64,000 bases of DNA, from NCBI GenBank assembly GCA_037176885.1, contig JAWWNJ010000029.1, positions 1,364,001 to 1,428,000 of the forward strand, read 5' to 3'. This document shows positions 33,345 to 44,507 of the stretch, piece after piece. The position numbers and the translations under genes are program-made. Under the pieces are notes generated by a model. The model was not told the DNA's origin. It searched no databases and saw only the letters and a list, made by a program, of their open reading frames with translations. The stretch comes from Favolaschia claudopus. Taxonomy: Eukaryota; Basidiomycota; Agaricomycetes; Agaricales; Mycenaceae. How positions within the stretch are numbered: the stretch's first letter is position 1; each line of letters begins with the position of its first letter.

Positions 33345-34981
33345 TTAAACGGCAGATAGAGACCGGAAGTCTAGTACAAAGGGTTGAGGCCACGTGTATT
33401 TGAAGTCGCGTTTGCCTGTAGGTAACGTCGAGGAGTATGGGAAGGCGCGGATAGCGCGGGTGTGGGCCTCACGGCGAAGACACTCGCGTGCTGAGTGCTC
33501 GGCCTCCGTAGCACCGACTGCGAACGTCGTGTCGTCGACCTCGCGGTTCTCGAAAAATCTGCGGATCCCCCCTCCCGTCCACTGAATCATCGAATACCTT
33601 GTCTCCCCCGGTCTCACAGCGACAAACGAATACCGAATGAACGGTGGAATCAAGATGTTGTCGCCGGGGGCGAACCAAAGTACCCAGCCCAGATCCCATA
33701 GAATAATCTGTCCCCCGTGGGCGGGGTCGTAGTCGCCCAGAGCGGTGAGTACCATCCAGGTGCTGGGGTCGTATGTGTACGGCAGACCGCGCTGGTTCGT
33801 GCGACGGTGCGGACCGCCGAGCTCGAACGTGATGGCGGAGTAGTCGCTGGTCTCGCATGGAAAATGCGCCAGCGGGTCATGCGCGAGGAGCTCGCGCTTC
33901 TGACTTTTGAGAAGGCGGGATGTCTTCTTGCAGTAGGTGTCCACAAGCCCTGCGTATTGGGTGTGAGCTGAGAGGCAACGCCGATATTGTATTCGTACCT
34001 TGGCCGAACGAAACCAAGCGCTTCATTGCGACGGTTGACAGCAGGTTCATGGCAGCCAGAGCGTCCTGCGCACGATCCCTGGGGTCTCTGGGGATTGGTA
34101 CGGCGGGGGTCTCGCTCGCCTACACGAAGAAAGGGTCGTCAGCATGACAGAACCGATGCGAAATGCACAGACAACAGACCTTTGGCTCATTGAAGTAAGT
34201 GCCGACGCCAGTGCTCAGAACAAGCGGATCTCCTGCCCCCGTGCGCGAGCGGAGGGCAGCCGCCTCCTCATCGAGCTGCGCATTGACCGGTTGCACGATC
34301 TCGGGCATCCAGGCATATCCCTGCGCTCGACCGCACATGAAGAGGACCGCGCGGCGCTGCGCCGCGATGACGCGGACTTCTCTGAGGACAGAGAGGGTAG
34401 AGTTAGATTGAGATGAGAGATGAGGGGATATATAATAGAGGCACTGACTTTCCAGTCCAGTGAACTTGCCGCATTCGGAAGCGCGAGTCAGGTCCCGCGA
34501 CCTCCGCTAGAGAATAGTCACGGTCTTCGATTACGCTGAAGTCGAAGTCGTCTGAGGGGTCGCCAACGTGCACCACATTAGTGGGGGAAATACGCTCCAG
34601 TCGCAGCGCCATCACCGCCTCCAGTAGGCGGATATGTCGCTGCTTTCGCAGGGCGGCCATGCGCGCACGTTCGCGTTGTTGCTTGGTGTCGGGGACGACA
34701 ATGCGGACAGGCTTGTCGGAGCCTGGGGGAAGGCACGTCGATTCTCGGCCAAGGTGAGGTTCGTCAGGTAAAGTGCAGCCCGTGAACGGAAGCGATGGGT
34801 CGTCGACGGCGAGAACGTCGTGCAGGCGCTCCTCAAGATCAAAGTCGAAGTGCGCGGGCTCGGTGACAACGCGAGGGTCGATGCCTGAGATTTCGAAACG
34901 CGGGATGAGAGGCGGCGGAGTCACCTCGGCGACGCGAGCGAGGGTGTAATTTAGAGAGCGGCGAGGGAAGGGGGGGAACAT
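33345..34981 (-). CDS. TET/JBP-like dioxygenase homologue with altered iron-binding residues
   Basis: Minus-strand gene with Met at 34981 (MFPPFPRRSLNYTLARVAEV). The N-terminal exon holds KQQRERARMAALRKQRHIRL. A middle exon (~34390-34155) includes VLFMCGRAQGYAWMPEI and TGVGTYFNEPK. The last exon (from ~33944) has the jelly-roll signature of fungal TET/JBP-like proteins: TALGDYDPAHGGQIILWDLG, PGDNILIPPF and RPGETRYSMIQWTGGG. Where active relatives have HxD this protein has HRRTN, and where they have the distal His after IPSxxLRH it has IRYSF. Iron binding is therefore probably lost, although the frame is open and the fold residues are kept. The gene lies inside the candidate KDZ element. It could be a non-catalytic binding protein or a decaying copy. 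Confidence 0.72.
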
Positions 34982-35406
34982 GGTGAGGGAAAGACAAAAA
35001 AGTGAGATGGGGCGATATTTTGGAATGACGAGTTTAAGTGCGGTGAGAGACCTAAGGTCAGAGGCAGCGTCCCAATACAGCTAAATCGGGGAGTGAATCG
35101 GGCAGACGGGAAAATAGCCCTGTTTCTGAAAATGGGACCTTGCACGCGTTGTGGTGATTCCCAATTCTCGGGTAGCGCTGACGAAATTCCACATTGGGAT
35201 ATCGCAATGGGACTCGCTTAGCTAGCTCGGTCATGGCAGAGCCGAGCCGGTACGAGCTGGGTCGTTTGAGATGCTGGAGAGATCTGGGGAAACAATATAT
35301 AAGACTCAAGAGGTGGAGAGGGAAGGGGAGCAAGCGCACTTGCCTCTGGGTTTTTTTTGTCGCCTCGTCTTTCACCGTTTTCGTTATCTCTCTTCCACTC
35401 GCTATC

Positions 35407-36910
35407 ATGAGCGCCGCTGCCAGAGCCACCGACAACACTCCTGCTGCCGACCCCGCCCCATCCGTCGCCGGTGCCGATGTTAATATGACCGACGCCGCCA
35501 AAGGGACTGCCGACGGGGTGAACGCGACCACTGGTATGTTTTTCTTCGATTGAAGCCGTTCTATACGAGGCTGACGATGACAGGGGATGCAGCGGACATT
35601 GATAAAACCCTGGTTGACGAAGTCACGAGCACCATAGCAGCCTCCCCCGCCGTCGACGCCACCGACAACACTCCTGCTGCCGACCCCGCCCCATCCGTCC
35701 CCGGTGCCGATGTTAATATGACCGACGCCGCCAACGGGACTGCCGACGGGGCGAATGCGACCACTGGTATGTTTTTCTTCGATTGAAACCATTCTATATG
35801 ACGCTGACGGTGAGCAGAGGATGCAGCGGACATTAAAAGAGCCCTGACCTACGACGTCGTGACCACCAGCGTGATCTCAGGACTTCCTGTGTACGTCGTC
35901 CAACCTGCCTTACGTGTAGGCGTCGTGCTAACTCCGACTCGTTCCAGCGTGCAAAAGGGCAGGCTCGTCGGTGGGTGGCGTCGCAGGCATCTCGAGCAAG
36001 AAGATCCGGAGCACGCAAACGCGGAGGACGATGAGGAGGTGTACGCCAGGACCGGGGCCTCCTACGACATCTCCTGCTACGCTTTCCGGGCCTCTCACGA
36101 GATGGATGTCTTCCATGCCGAGCAACGGGCTAAGAAGTGGGATTGGTAAGTCGCAGTCAGGTATAACCATGGCGGTGAGCTCACTTCAGACAGTCATACT
36201 GACTCCGACGACGACGACGAGTTGTTCGACGAGGGCCCCAAGCTTGAAGACATCATCATTTGGGACGGCACGAGTCCCGAGAAAACCGCCCACACGACGA
36301 CCGATGCAGGGGCTTGTGGCGGACCAAGCCATCGCCAAGGCTTTGCGCGACGACAGCGCCGAAGACGTTCGCACCGGGAAGAAATGTGCCGCGCAGGCTG
36401 TGAAAAGGTATGGGCAAAATATCGTGAAGGATACATAGCCTGACTGACGCACCAACGACAGCAACGAGGAGTCGCCCTTCTTCAAGTTCGTCCCAGCTTC
36501 CCTGATTGTTGCTGAAGAAGACGACGACGAGGACGATGCCAGCCTGTATGGCGTGGAGCGTAGCCCGATCCCCAGCCTGCAGTCCGCCCCCCCCCAGCCC
36601 GATCCCCGACCTCAACTTGGGTGAGCGCATGGCGGATGTAGACATGAGTGCCGCGAGTAAGACTACCGCAGCCCAAGCGGCAGAGACCCATGTGGTGCAG
36701 GTGAGTTTGGGTTTGGTGACGTGTCTTTCGCGTTCGGTGGTACTAAGGGAGCGGCAGCTGGTGAGAATCGGCGGCTTTCGCGAGGTTCAGTGCAAGTGTC
36801 AAGATGGGAAGCACTCGGAGTTTCGCTCTCGCAAGACTTTTGCGTTCGAGGCGTCCAACGGGACCGTAGTTGTGAAAAAGTTCTTGACGATGGTCGTGGC
36901 CCTGAACTGA
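35407..36910 (+). CDS. Acidic hypothetical protein with duplicated first exon
   Basis: Met at 35407 (MSAAARATDNTPAADPAPSV). The first coding unit (ATDNTPAADPAPSVAGADV to NATT) ends at a GTATGT donor and is repeated nearly word for word 233 bp downstream, intron included. Later exons encode DDEEVYARTGASYDI, FRASHEMDVFHAEQRAKKWD, DSDDDDELFDEGPKLEDIII, then NEESPFFKFVP and EEDDDEDDASLYGVE. The final exon (~36778-36910) ends FLTMVVALN. The protein is strongly acidic. The exon order after ~36280 is uncertain because two frames compete. I do not recognise the family. Position inside the candidate KDZ element, and divergence from the TET/JBP-like gene across ~425 bp, suggest it is cargo. Confidence 0.55.
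35425..35850 (+). repeat. Two-copy tandem duplication, 233-bp period, spanning an exon and its intron
   Basis: The segments starting at 35425 and 35658 agree over about 190 bases: first the exon, then GTATGTTTTTCTTCGATTGA, then GATGCAGCGGACATT after the intron. Both copies keep frame and splice signals. Confidence 0.9.
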
Positions 36911-37291
36911 GGAGGTCGGGGAGCGTGGGGTAGAGAGCTGAGCAGGGGTACGGGTTCGGTACAATAGACGTAGGGCGTTGTTGCATGTACATTGGTAGTG
37001 GTAAGTAGAGCAGAGGCGGGAAAAGCTCCAAGTACATTTTCTCACGTTCGGTATTATTACGTTATGCAATCCCATCCTCGTTTTTCCTTTGTTTCTGCGG
37101 GAGTTGAGCTCTCTTTCACTTGTTCTCTGTGCGCTCCTGTCTGCGACTGGCGATGGTATCTGCTATCTCGGCTTTCCCCAATAGGCTGCGGAGATGTGAC
37201 ACTTGGGTTTCATCTCGCAATTCATTGGACCCTCATCCCACTTTCCTGAACTCTGGACTTTCGATTGGAGGCTGGCTACTCTACAAGACCA

Positions 37292-40200
37292 ATGACTTCC
37301 TTGAACGTATCTCCTACGCGTCCCGGCACACGTTTTGAGCGGAATGAATCGTTCGTGGAGTTCGAATCACACATGGGCGACACCACACGCGACACGGAAT
37401 TTCAATTATCGCAGGACGGGCGGCGTGGACACCGCATTTCCGTCAATGTGCAAGCTAAGAGGCGAAGGCTACATCCGTCTGAGTTGGAGGACGCGTTTGC
37501 TGGTTGGGTGCCCCTGCGCGAGGATGGGAATGACCTGGGTTTGGATGGCGGTGCGGAGGAGGAGGAGGACGCGGAAGGTGCTGCGGGGGATAAAAGGAAG
37601 CGATATGTCAGTTCGGTACGTTTGGGACTTGTTCTGGGGGCGCGGCGCGTCTGACATGAGTGAGACGCTTAGGACGATCCAATGAAAGTATGGCGTCCGA
37701 TGGCCAGTTTTTTTCTGGACGAGTTGCTGAGGAGGGAGCGGTTGGGGGATAAGGCGAGTACTTGCGCCTGCTGCTCTGCTGCGCTGGCGGACGGCGACGT
37801 TCGGGTGCGATGTCAGGATTGTGGGGATTTCGTCCAATGCTCGGAGTGTGTGATCTCGAGACACGGGGTTATGCCGCTGCATTCGGTGGAGGTGAGCAGT
37901 TTTGTTTCTGGCTTTAATGTAAGGATGGCTAACGGCTTGTTGTAGCGGTGGAATGGTAGATATTGGGCGAGGACCTCCCTGGCGTCCTTAGGGTGTGTCT
38001 ATCAGCTGGGGCACGGCGGATTCCCCTGTCCCCATCCCGCCGCCAAGGAGCGGGAGATGGTGGTCATGCACTTTCCAAACATTCACACCGTCAGGTACCG
38101 GTATTGCGGATGCGATGTCTCTGACCGCGCAAACAATCTACAGCAATTGTTGAGGAACGGTTGGTATCCAGCCACCACTGTGGATCCGCGACCTGCGCCA
38201 CCCTGGCGACGTTGCGGATCTTCCGTTCACTAAACGTGATTGGGAATATCACGATTCATGACTTCATCAAGACTCTTGAGCGGAGTTCGGATGTGGCAGG
38301 TCTTCATTCGGTGCCGGTGCGTTAACAGCAACTGAGGGGTGGTTTGTGAGTCTGACTGGCAGAAGGATCGGTACAAATCCTTTGGATTGATGTCTCGTCA
38401 GTACGCCTTTCTCAAACGCCTGATGCGGGCGGGGCGGGGCCACGACGACCGTGGGGTAGATGGAACGCAGCCGGGAGAGTGCGCCGTGTTGTGCTGGGCT
38501 TGCCCGCACGACGGTATGAACCTCCCGGAGGGGTGGCGGGATGTTGCCCCAGAGTTTCAGTGAGTCGAAATTGCCATTACATCCAGGAGTGGGATTCTAA
38601 CATGCTTGAAGGTTCCTATTTATTCTAATCGTAGCTATGGACGCAAATTATCGCCTGCGTAATCGCCTGCGCCTTAATGAAAAAGATGATCCCCCTCTAG
38701 GGTCGGGTTGGGGGTATTTGGTCGAGGAGACAGAGTATCACGAGCACCTTCGCGGTTATGTAGGAGAGGAAGATGTGAGTAGATTTCGACTGACTGGATT
38801 GAGGTTCGCTGACAAGACGGTGAAGGTTAGTACTTGTGTGGCTTTTCAGGCGCTATTGCAGAAAGATACCCGGGTGACAACGGGCTTGCGATGCTCCGGC
38901 GTCGGGGGCGTTGTGTGCGCTCGCCATGAGGTGGTTCGACCCCAGGGTATCGGTGACCTTCAAAAGGGTGAGAGGTGAGTGCTGAGGCCTGGAGTGAGGT
39001 TGTACAACACTGACGAATGGTCCTAGATATGCGAATATGGATTACGTTTTGCTGTCGTCGCTGTTGGGCATAACGGCGATGTTCTTGGCTATTTCGTACG
39101 ACATTGCATGTCAATGGCGGGTGAAGTTTCCGCAGCGGATGAAGGAGATGCCGGAGAGACTCAAGTTGGATCTGGCAAAGATTACCTTGTTGTTTGCGCT
39201 GCCGGTCTGGCATGCGGCCGCGCACGAGCGCTCGTGCCAGGTTCAGAATTCATTATCGTATACGGTGGGGGTGGGGCGTACTGATGGTGAGGGAGTCGAG
39301 CGTGTGTGGTCGAGGCTGAACCCTCTGGCTTGGGCGACGAGGGAGAAAGGGAGGGGTGCGCGGGCGGACACGATCGAGGATGAGGTTGATTACCTCAATT
39401 TCGAAAAGAACATCAATCTGGGTAACAGAGAGAGTGCTCATCTGTGGGTGCTTGTTACTGACTACATCGCCAGGTACGACGCTTCCGCGAAAGCTGGTGG
39501 TAGCCATCGACGAACGCGAACGCCAGGTGGCTGGATTTAAGCAAGTCGACGAGACATTGGACAATGAGACGCGGAAAGAGTGGCAGGCAATAATCGACGG
39601 CTGGCAGCGAGATCGGACGTCCAAGAATCCGTATGCACCAGCTGATGAAACTCGAGGTTCGTGGATTAGATTGCGCGGAAGCTCGAGAACGTGCTGACAG
39701 TGAGTTATATGGGGGGTCAGAATTCTCTTCGGCTGCGATTCGTGTGCAGTTGGCGCAGGAAGAGTTGGACGAGGCCGGCGCCGGCGAGGGAAAGCTGCAT
39801 GCGACGAGCATGAGCTCTTTTTTGGTCGCTGGTCTGCAGCTAGAGACCCATCAGTGAGTATTTCTTGCGGAGGCACGCACTTGGATGAGCGCTGACTGGA
39901 TATATAGATTGCGGATACGCCGGGAACTGAAAGGCCGGCCGCTCCTGGTTGGCGACCAGAGCGAACGTGTTTCGCAGCTGCGGCGGTCGTTTTTCGTCAA
40001 GTTGGGGCGGTTTCGCAAGGTGCAGGGGCTGTACATGCCTGAGGCCGCGGACCAGTTGTTGGAAGACGAGGAGCGGCGGGATCCGGAGCTGATGCCGCCT
40101 CTTGCAGAAGACGTCAAGATATACTTGCCATCCGAATTACCGGGAAACAGGAGGGAAGGTTGCTCTGAGAAGCTGAGGGAGAGGGAGGCGCGTTTACGGC

Positions 40201-41004
40201 GCGGTGTCCTGACTGACAGCGTGGCGAAGCTTCGCCGGTCGCTGTTGGCCAAACGGCATCTGGTGGACTGGCGAGAAGGGGCGGTAGGTCAGCGGGGGAC
40301 GACCCGAGCTGCAACGTTGGTTCAGCGGGTTGATGAGAGGATTGATGGGCTGACCAAGGCCTACAAGCGCTCGCGCGACGCGCTGGTGGCGCTGGTGGGC
40401 TTGGGAGACTGTGAGTGGAGGGAGTTGCGTGCGGAGGATCTACGTGTGGAGGAAGAATTGGAAGATGACACGGTGGCGCGGCGGAGATTGGGTCTGGTGG
40501 GTTCGCAATCGCGGGAACGGCGGGTTTCGAAGGCGGCAGGGAAGAGGTCAAAGGACAAGGACAAGAGAAAACACAGAATGTCGTGGATATGGACGAGCGG
40601 GGGAGGCCCGGGCCAGGATGAGAAGGAATTGAGAGACGGTAAGGAGCAAAGTATGAATGAACGCACTTGACTGATTTTATTGGCTAGCTGTGCGAATTGA
40701 GTGGTCAAAGGCCAAGGCCCGGAGGGATCGGTGGGTTGAGGAGGTGCAGCTACTGCGAGAAGAGATGCGGAGGGTGCTCCGCTTTTTGGCGTGGCGGGCT
40801 GGGTGGTGGGAGGAAAGGGCGGTGGTGGAGCGGGAGGTTAGGCAGGAACTGAATGAGGGGGCGCAGGCGTACGCCGCTCGCCAAGCGGCGATGACGCGCC
40901 AGATTGGGCGACGCTTCAGGAGCGCGTGGGACACTTCTGCCTCGGAAGCGGTGCGCGCCGCTGTTGAGGAGGATCGTGCAACGGAAGGGATTGGGTCAGC
41001 CTAG
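37292..41004 (+). pseudogene. KDZ transposase with CxC2-type cysteine cluster; one frameshift
   Basis: DDE transposase of the Kyakuja-Dileera-Zisupton superfamily. Met at 37292; the N-terminus holds KRRRLHPSELEDAFAGWVPL. The cysteine cluster (CACCSAAL, RCQDCGDFVQCSECV) is followed by LGHGGFPCPHP and RYRYCGCD. The core has AMDANYRLRNR (first Asp), SYDIACQW (second Asp) and GRTDGEGVERVWSRLNP (Glu), so the catalytic set is present. The C-terminus is coiled (ARRDRWVEEVQLLREEM) and ends at 41004. Introns are readable, including 38310-38363 and one of 51 bp after EED that restores DVSTCVAF. After NGWYPATTVDP the frame breaks at 38187-38191. One base is missing, and the expected family sequence (TCATLATL..) continues in another frame up to the next intron. 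This copy therefore cannot encode the full protein unless the base is a sequencing error. Confidence 0.9.
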
Positions 41005-41283
41005 ATCATGCTCTTGTGTAGAATGAGTCGTGAATCATTGTATTTAAATTGCCTTTTTGAGTACCATGGCGTTGTGGCACCCGATAAAGAAAGATGTCAA
41101 GAATTGACACACTTCGATGACAGCTGATCGCCGTGACAGCTGTTCCCCGTGGTTGGATGCCGCCACATATCATTTGTGGGTGATGCGGACTGTTCGCCGC
41201 CAGTGGGGCCTTGGTTAAGGTATGGGTCGCCATGAGCATGGCTAGAGACAGGAAAAGAGTTAAAATACCAGGGGTTTTTGGCT

Positions 41284-41319
41284 TGCTACGTGGGTGGGTG
41301 GCTCCACGCAAAAAGACAA
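41284..41319. repeat. Right 36-bp inverted repeat of candidate KDZ element
   Basis: Reverse complement of 22545-22580 with one mismatch. It lies 280 bp past the transposase stop codon. Confidence 0.75.
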
Positions 41320-41671
41320 TTTACGTTTAGGCTAGAGCCTGGTAGGAAGTCTTTACTTTACTTCCAGTGTTGGGAGGCTGGGGAGTATACGGTGCCAAAG
41401 AGGCGGGTTGTTTCTTGGACAGGGATGGAGACTCGTGCCATGGGTGTAGAAGGTAAGGTTTTCACTCCGCAAAATGGATCGTGGACTTATAAATCAAAGC
41501 AGAGTAGATGTCTTATCCATTTCGATTACACAATGTGGCCAACGCTTTGCGATTGACAATGTCCTTATTTAGACTATCAATCGTGACTTGTTTTTCTTCA
41601 CTTGTTGACGCTTCAACTGTACCTTGAACTGCCACCACCACCACCAGCTTGCTTTCCACTCTGCCACCGCC

Positions 41672-43828
41672 ATGCCACCGACCAAGGAGAAGAAATCCAA
41701 GGACAACTTCGACACATACATCGAAGCCGATGTTCCTCCCTCCATGCCCTTCCCCTCACTTGCCGTTGTTATCACTACTAAGAACGACGAGTACGCAGTA
41801 CCTGTCTTGAACCACCATCAACGAGCCTACCTTCACGATGTCGCACTTCGCGACGTGGATCTCCTCACCGGAAACAAGAAAGAGAATACGGAAACAAATG
41901 AGAAGATCAAGACTGCTGCTTTGAAATCCAAGGCTTTTCAGCACGTACCACAGGCAGGCGACGAGACTGAAGAGCGTGCTCTTCCTGCTCTCATCTCCAC
42001 CTGGAAAGAAAACAACCAAAAGAAGAAAGCACAACGCAAAGCAAAGAAGAACGGAGTGGCCATTGATACCAGCGATGCTTCCGCAACGGCCGGTGACGAT
42101 GCCACTCCTCAGGACGAGGATTCTCGTACCAATCTGTTGCGAGGCTACAGAATTATTGGCTGGGAAAAGGTTAGTGCTTTGACATGTTCTTCGTGCGTTC
42201 CCAACTGCCACTAACTTTTGCCAGGCGATCCAACGCGTCGTTACCAACAAACGTACAGCTCAGACGAACCAACGCCAACTCTCCTCTTCATCCAACACTT
42301 CCGCTCCCACGATCTCATCGACGCCGCACGCTGCAGCTTCAGCTCCGACACCAGCTCAAAGTCATGCTCTAACCAAGCTTTACCGTCTGGCTGCTTACAA
42401 GGGTCGCGACAAATTTCGTGACGAATGTCATGGTCGTATATTTGCGCATTCGCAGACCATTGCCGGCTCCTCAAACCCGGGTGGCAAATTCAATAAGGCG
42501 TTGGCGCAGTTGTGGGCGGACGAAGATCAGGCAGCTTGGGAGGCGAAGGCGGTAACCGACGAAGGAGAGGTGAATTGGGTGGAGTGAGTCCAGTAACACT
42601 TTACCTGATCTCACAAGACTTACATATATTTTATTCAGGCGCCAGGAGCTCGTGACAGACGGCTTCTCCGATATGGTTGAGACGGTCAACAAGAGTCCTC
42701 ACTTTCGCAAATTTGTCGCGGCGATGATCATGATGTGGGTCGATGACGACGGGAAAGTTCGTGTTGAGTGGTACGTGATGTTTATGCTTGCGAGTAGTCT
42801 TTCCCATAGCTGATGTTTGCGATAGGAGTGAGGGTTGTCCTGAAGGACTCAAATTCCCACAGAGCTTTGACAAACAAGAGCCAGAACTGTTGAAGCAGCT
42901 GAGCGACACGTTCCGCAGATGGGCGGCAAAGCCCCTCAGAGGTAAGTAACAAATTTACGTTGATTTGACAGCTGCTCATTACGGCGCTCAGACTATATTG
43001 CTTCTCAACAACCAGCCGACAACACTTCGACGCTACTTTTCCCTCTGACAACGGCAGACTTGGAAAAAGGTATAGCGCTTGATGAACTCAAATTAACGGT
43101 GACCGATTTCTTCCAAAAATCCTACGGTGAGTCTAGGTGCGCATGTACAGCGAATTATGGCTAAATTTGTTTCACAGAAGGAGCATTTGGTGTCAAGGAC
43201 ATCCCTTGGCCATCGGTTGCTAGTGAACCGGCTGCGTATTATGACCTGGATAAGTTCCCCCCATCCCTTCCCGCCGTCAGGGCTTACCGAGTGGGGGCGC
43301 GGAGTCTGGCTCGACGCAGCCTTCACCCTTGCCGAAATTGCAGGCGCCAATACACCGGGGGTTTTCTTTCGTCGACCTCAGCAATCGGAGCCAGCTCCTC
43401 CATCCAATGAGGAATCAGAGGAATCTCGGCCGCCGCCGTCGCGTGAGAGCTCTCGGCCTCGTGCAGAACCTCCAGTTCCACCCCCACCTCCGCCTCCCCC
43501 GCATCATCCCCCGCCTCCACCGCCCCCACCTCCGCCTCCCCCGCATCATCCCCCGCCTCCACTGCCCCCACCTCCGCCTCCCCCGCATCATCCCCTGCCT
43601 CCACCGCCCCCGCCTCCACCTCCCCCGCATCATCCTCCGCCGCCGTCTGGCCCCTCTCACCCGCTTCCACCTGTTAGCCCACGGAAGACAAGATCCAAAG
43701 CCAAAGCTGTGGCTGCAGCTGAGGCTGAGCCCGAACCTGAACCCGGAAGCCGCCGTCGCAGCAAGCGAAAGGCAGCAGTGGCACCAGAGGACGAGAACAA
43801 GAATCCTAATAAGCGTCAGCGCAAATAA
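41672..43828 (+). CDS. Agaricomycete hypothetical protein with proline-rich C-terminus, possibly frameshifted
   Basis: ATG at 41672 (MPPTKEKKSKDNFDTYIEAD). Exons continue with NHHQRAYLHDVALRDVD, RGYRIIGWEK, ALTKLYRLAAYKGRDKFRD, NPGGKFNKALAQLWADEDQ, SPHFRKFVAAMIMMWVDDDG and VTDFFQKSY. After an intron follow EGAFGVKDIPWPSVASEP and AYYDLDKF. The remaining part (LTEWGRGVWLDAAFTLAEI, NTPGVFF) matches the usual end of this family but is one frame off. The slip lies at a C6 run (43257-43262), so there is a one-base indel or an error. A proline/histidine repeat and a KR-rich end (nuclear-localisation-like) close the protein at 43828. The family is widespread in agaricomycetes, without known function to me. 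Confidence 0.65.
43487..43640 (+). repeat. 42-bp coding minisatellite (14-residue Pro/His repeat)
   Basis: Nearly four copies of a 42-bp unit (CCTCCGCCTCCCCCGCATCA and the following 22 bp) encode PPPPPHHPPPPPPP-like repeats. The unit is a multiple of three, so copy changes keep frame. Confidence 0.9.
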
Positions 43829-43879
43829 CAAAGCACGGTCAGTTCTATTTCACCTGGTCATCTTCGTCCCGAATCAAGA

Positions 43880-44236
43880 CTCAAGTTTTTTTGACAGGAC
43901 TGAAGTTTTCAATACAACTTAAGTTTCGCAAGGGATTCAAGTTGTCTAGGGGAACTTGAGTTCATGGAGAACTCGAGTTAGTTTTAAGGTCTTGAGTTGC
44001 GAGTAGGGATCTCAAGTTCATAGAAGAACTCGAGTTTGTTTTCATTTTTGCTTTTTACCTATATACTTTTTATTTCACGGCACTCTGGATCTTAAGTTGT
44101 ATCGGTGTGAACTCAAGTTCTGAAAACTTAAGTTGTCTGGAGCATAAAAATACTGTATTTAATTCATACGGTAGCACTATTTTACAGTGAACAAAACTTG
44201 AGTCTTTGGTTTGCTCTGGACCGGTCAAAACTTAAG
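43880..44236. mobile_element. MITE-like element rich in CTCAAGTT-type motifs
   Basis: The ends resemble inverted repeats: CTCAAGTTTTTTTGACAGG on the left and, reversed, CTTAAGTTTTGACCGG on the right. Inside are about ten variants of AACTTGAGTT or its complement in ~350 bp. There is no coding frame. The small size, inverted ends and repeated internal motif suggest a non-autonomous DNA transposon. Confidence 0.5.
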
Positions 44237-44507
44237 AAAAGCTAATAAATTATTTGATGCCATTGAGAGGATGCGGAGGGAGACGTTGAATGGGAGGTTT
44301 ATGGTGCGTTTTTCTTGGTTTTTGTTGTTTTTCGATTGCGTTCGGTGGGGAGGTTTCATTGGTTTCTCTTGAAATTGCGATGTCATTCGCTCGCCAAATA
44401 TTTGAAACTCTGCGACAGCCCTTTGGCGTGTCCCAAGAGTTACCAGTCTGCTACGCCCGACGTGCTCATCACAATTGTCGGCCACGCATAGCAGACTGTT
44501 AAGGAGT

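Larger units (their letters stand above)
22545..41319. mobile_element. Candidate 18.8-kb KDZ transposon with cargo genes
   Basis: A 36-bp sequence at 22545-22580 occurs again in inverted orientation at 41284-41319 with 35/36 identities, and I found no other copy in the window. These borders enclose the KDZ transposase gene (37292-41004, reading toward the right end) and a run of agaricomycete accessory genes: HMG-like, two hybrid-binding-domain genes, a small basic protein, a TET/JBP-like protein and an acidic protein. KDZ transposons that travel with TET/JBP genes are described in agaricomycetes. No target duplication is evident directly outside the repeats. The block from ~25.7 kb on looks GC-richer than its flanks. 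The alternative is that the two 36-mers belong to separate elements. Confidence 0.55.

Noticed and set aside
43487..43640. Regularly spaced repeats resembling a CRISPR array
   Set aside because: The 42-bp units are contiguous, have no unique spacers and encode an in-frame Pro/His repeat, so this is a coding minisatellite in a eukaryote.
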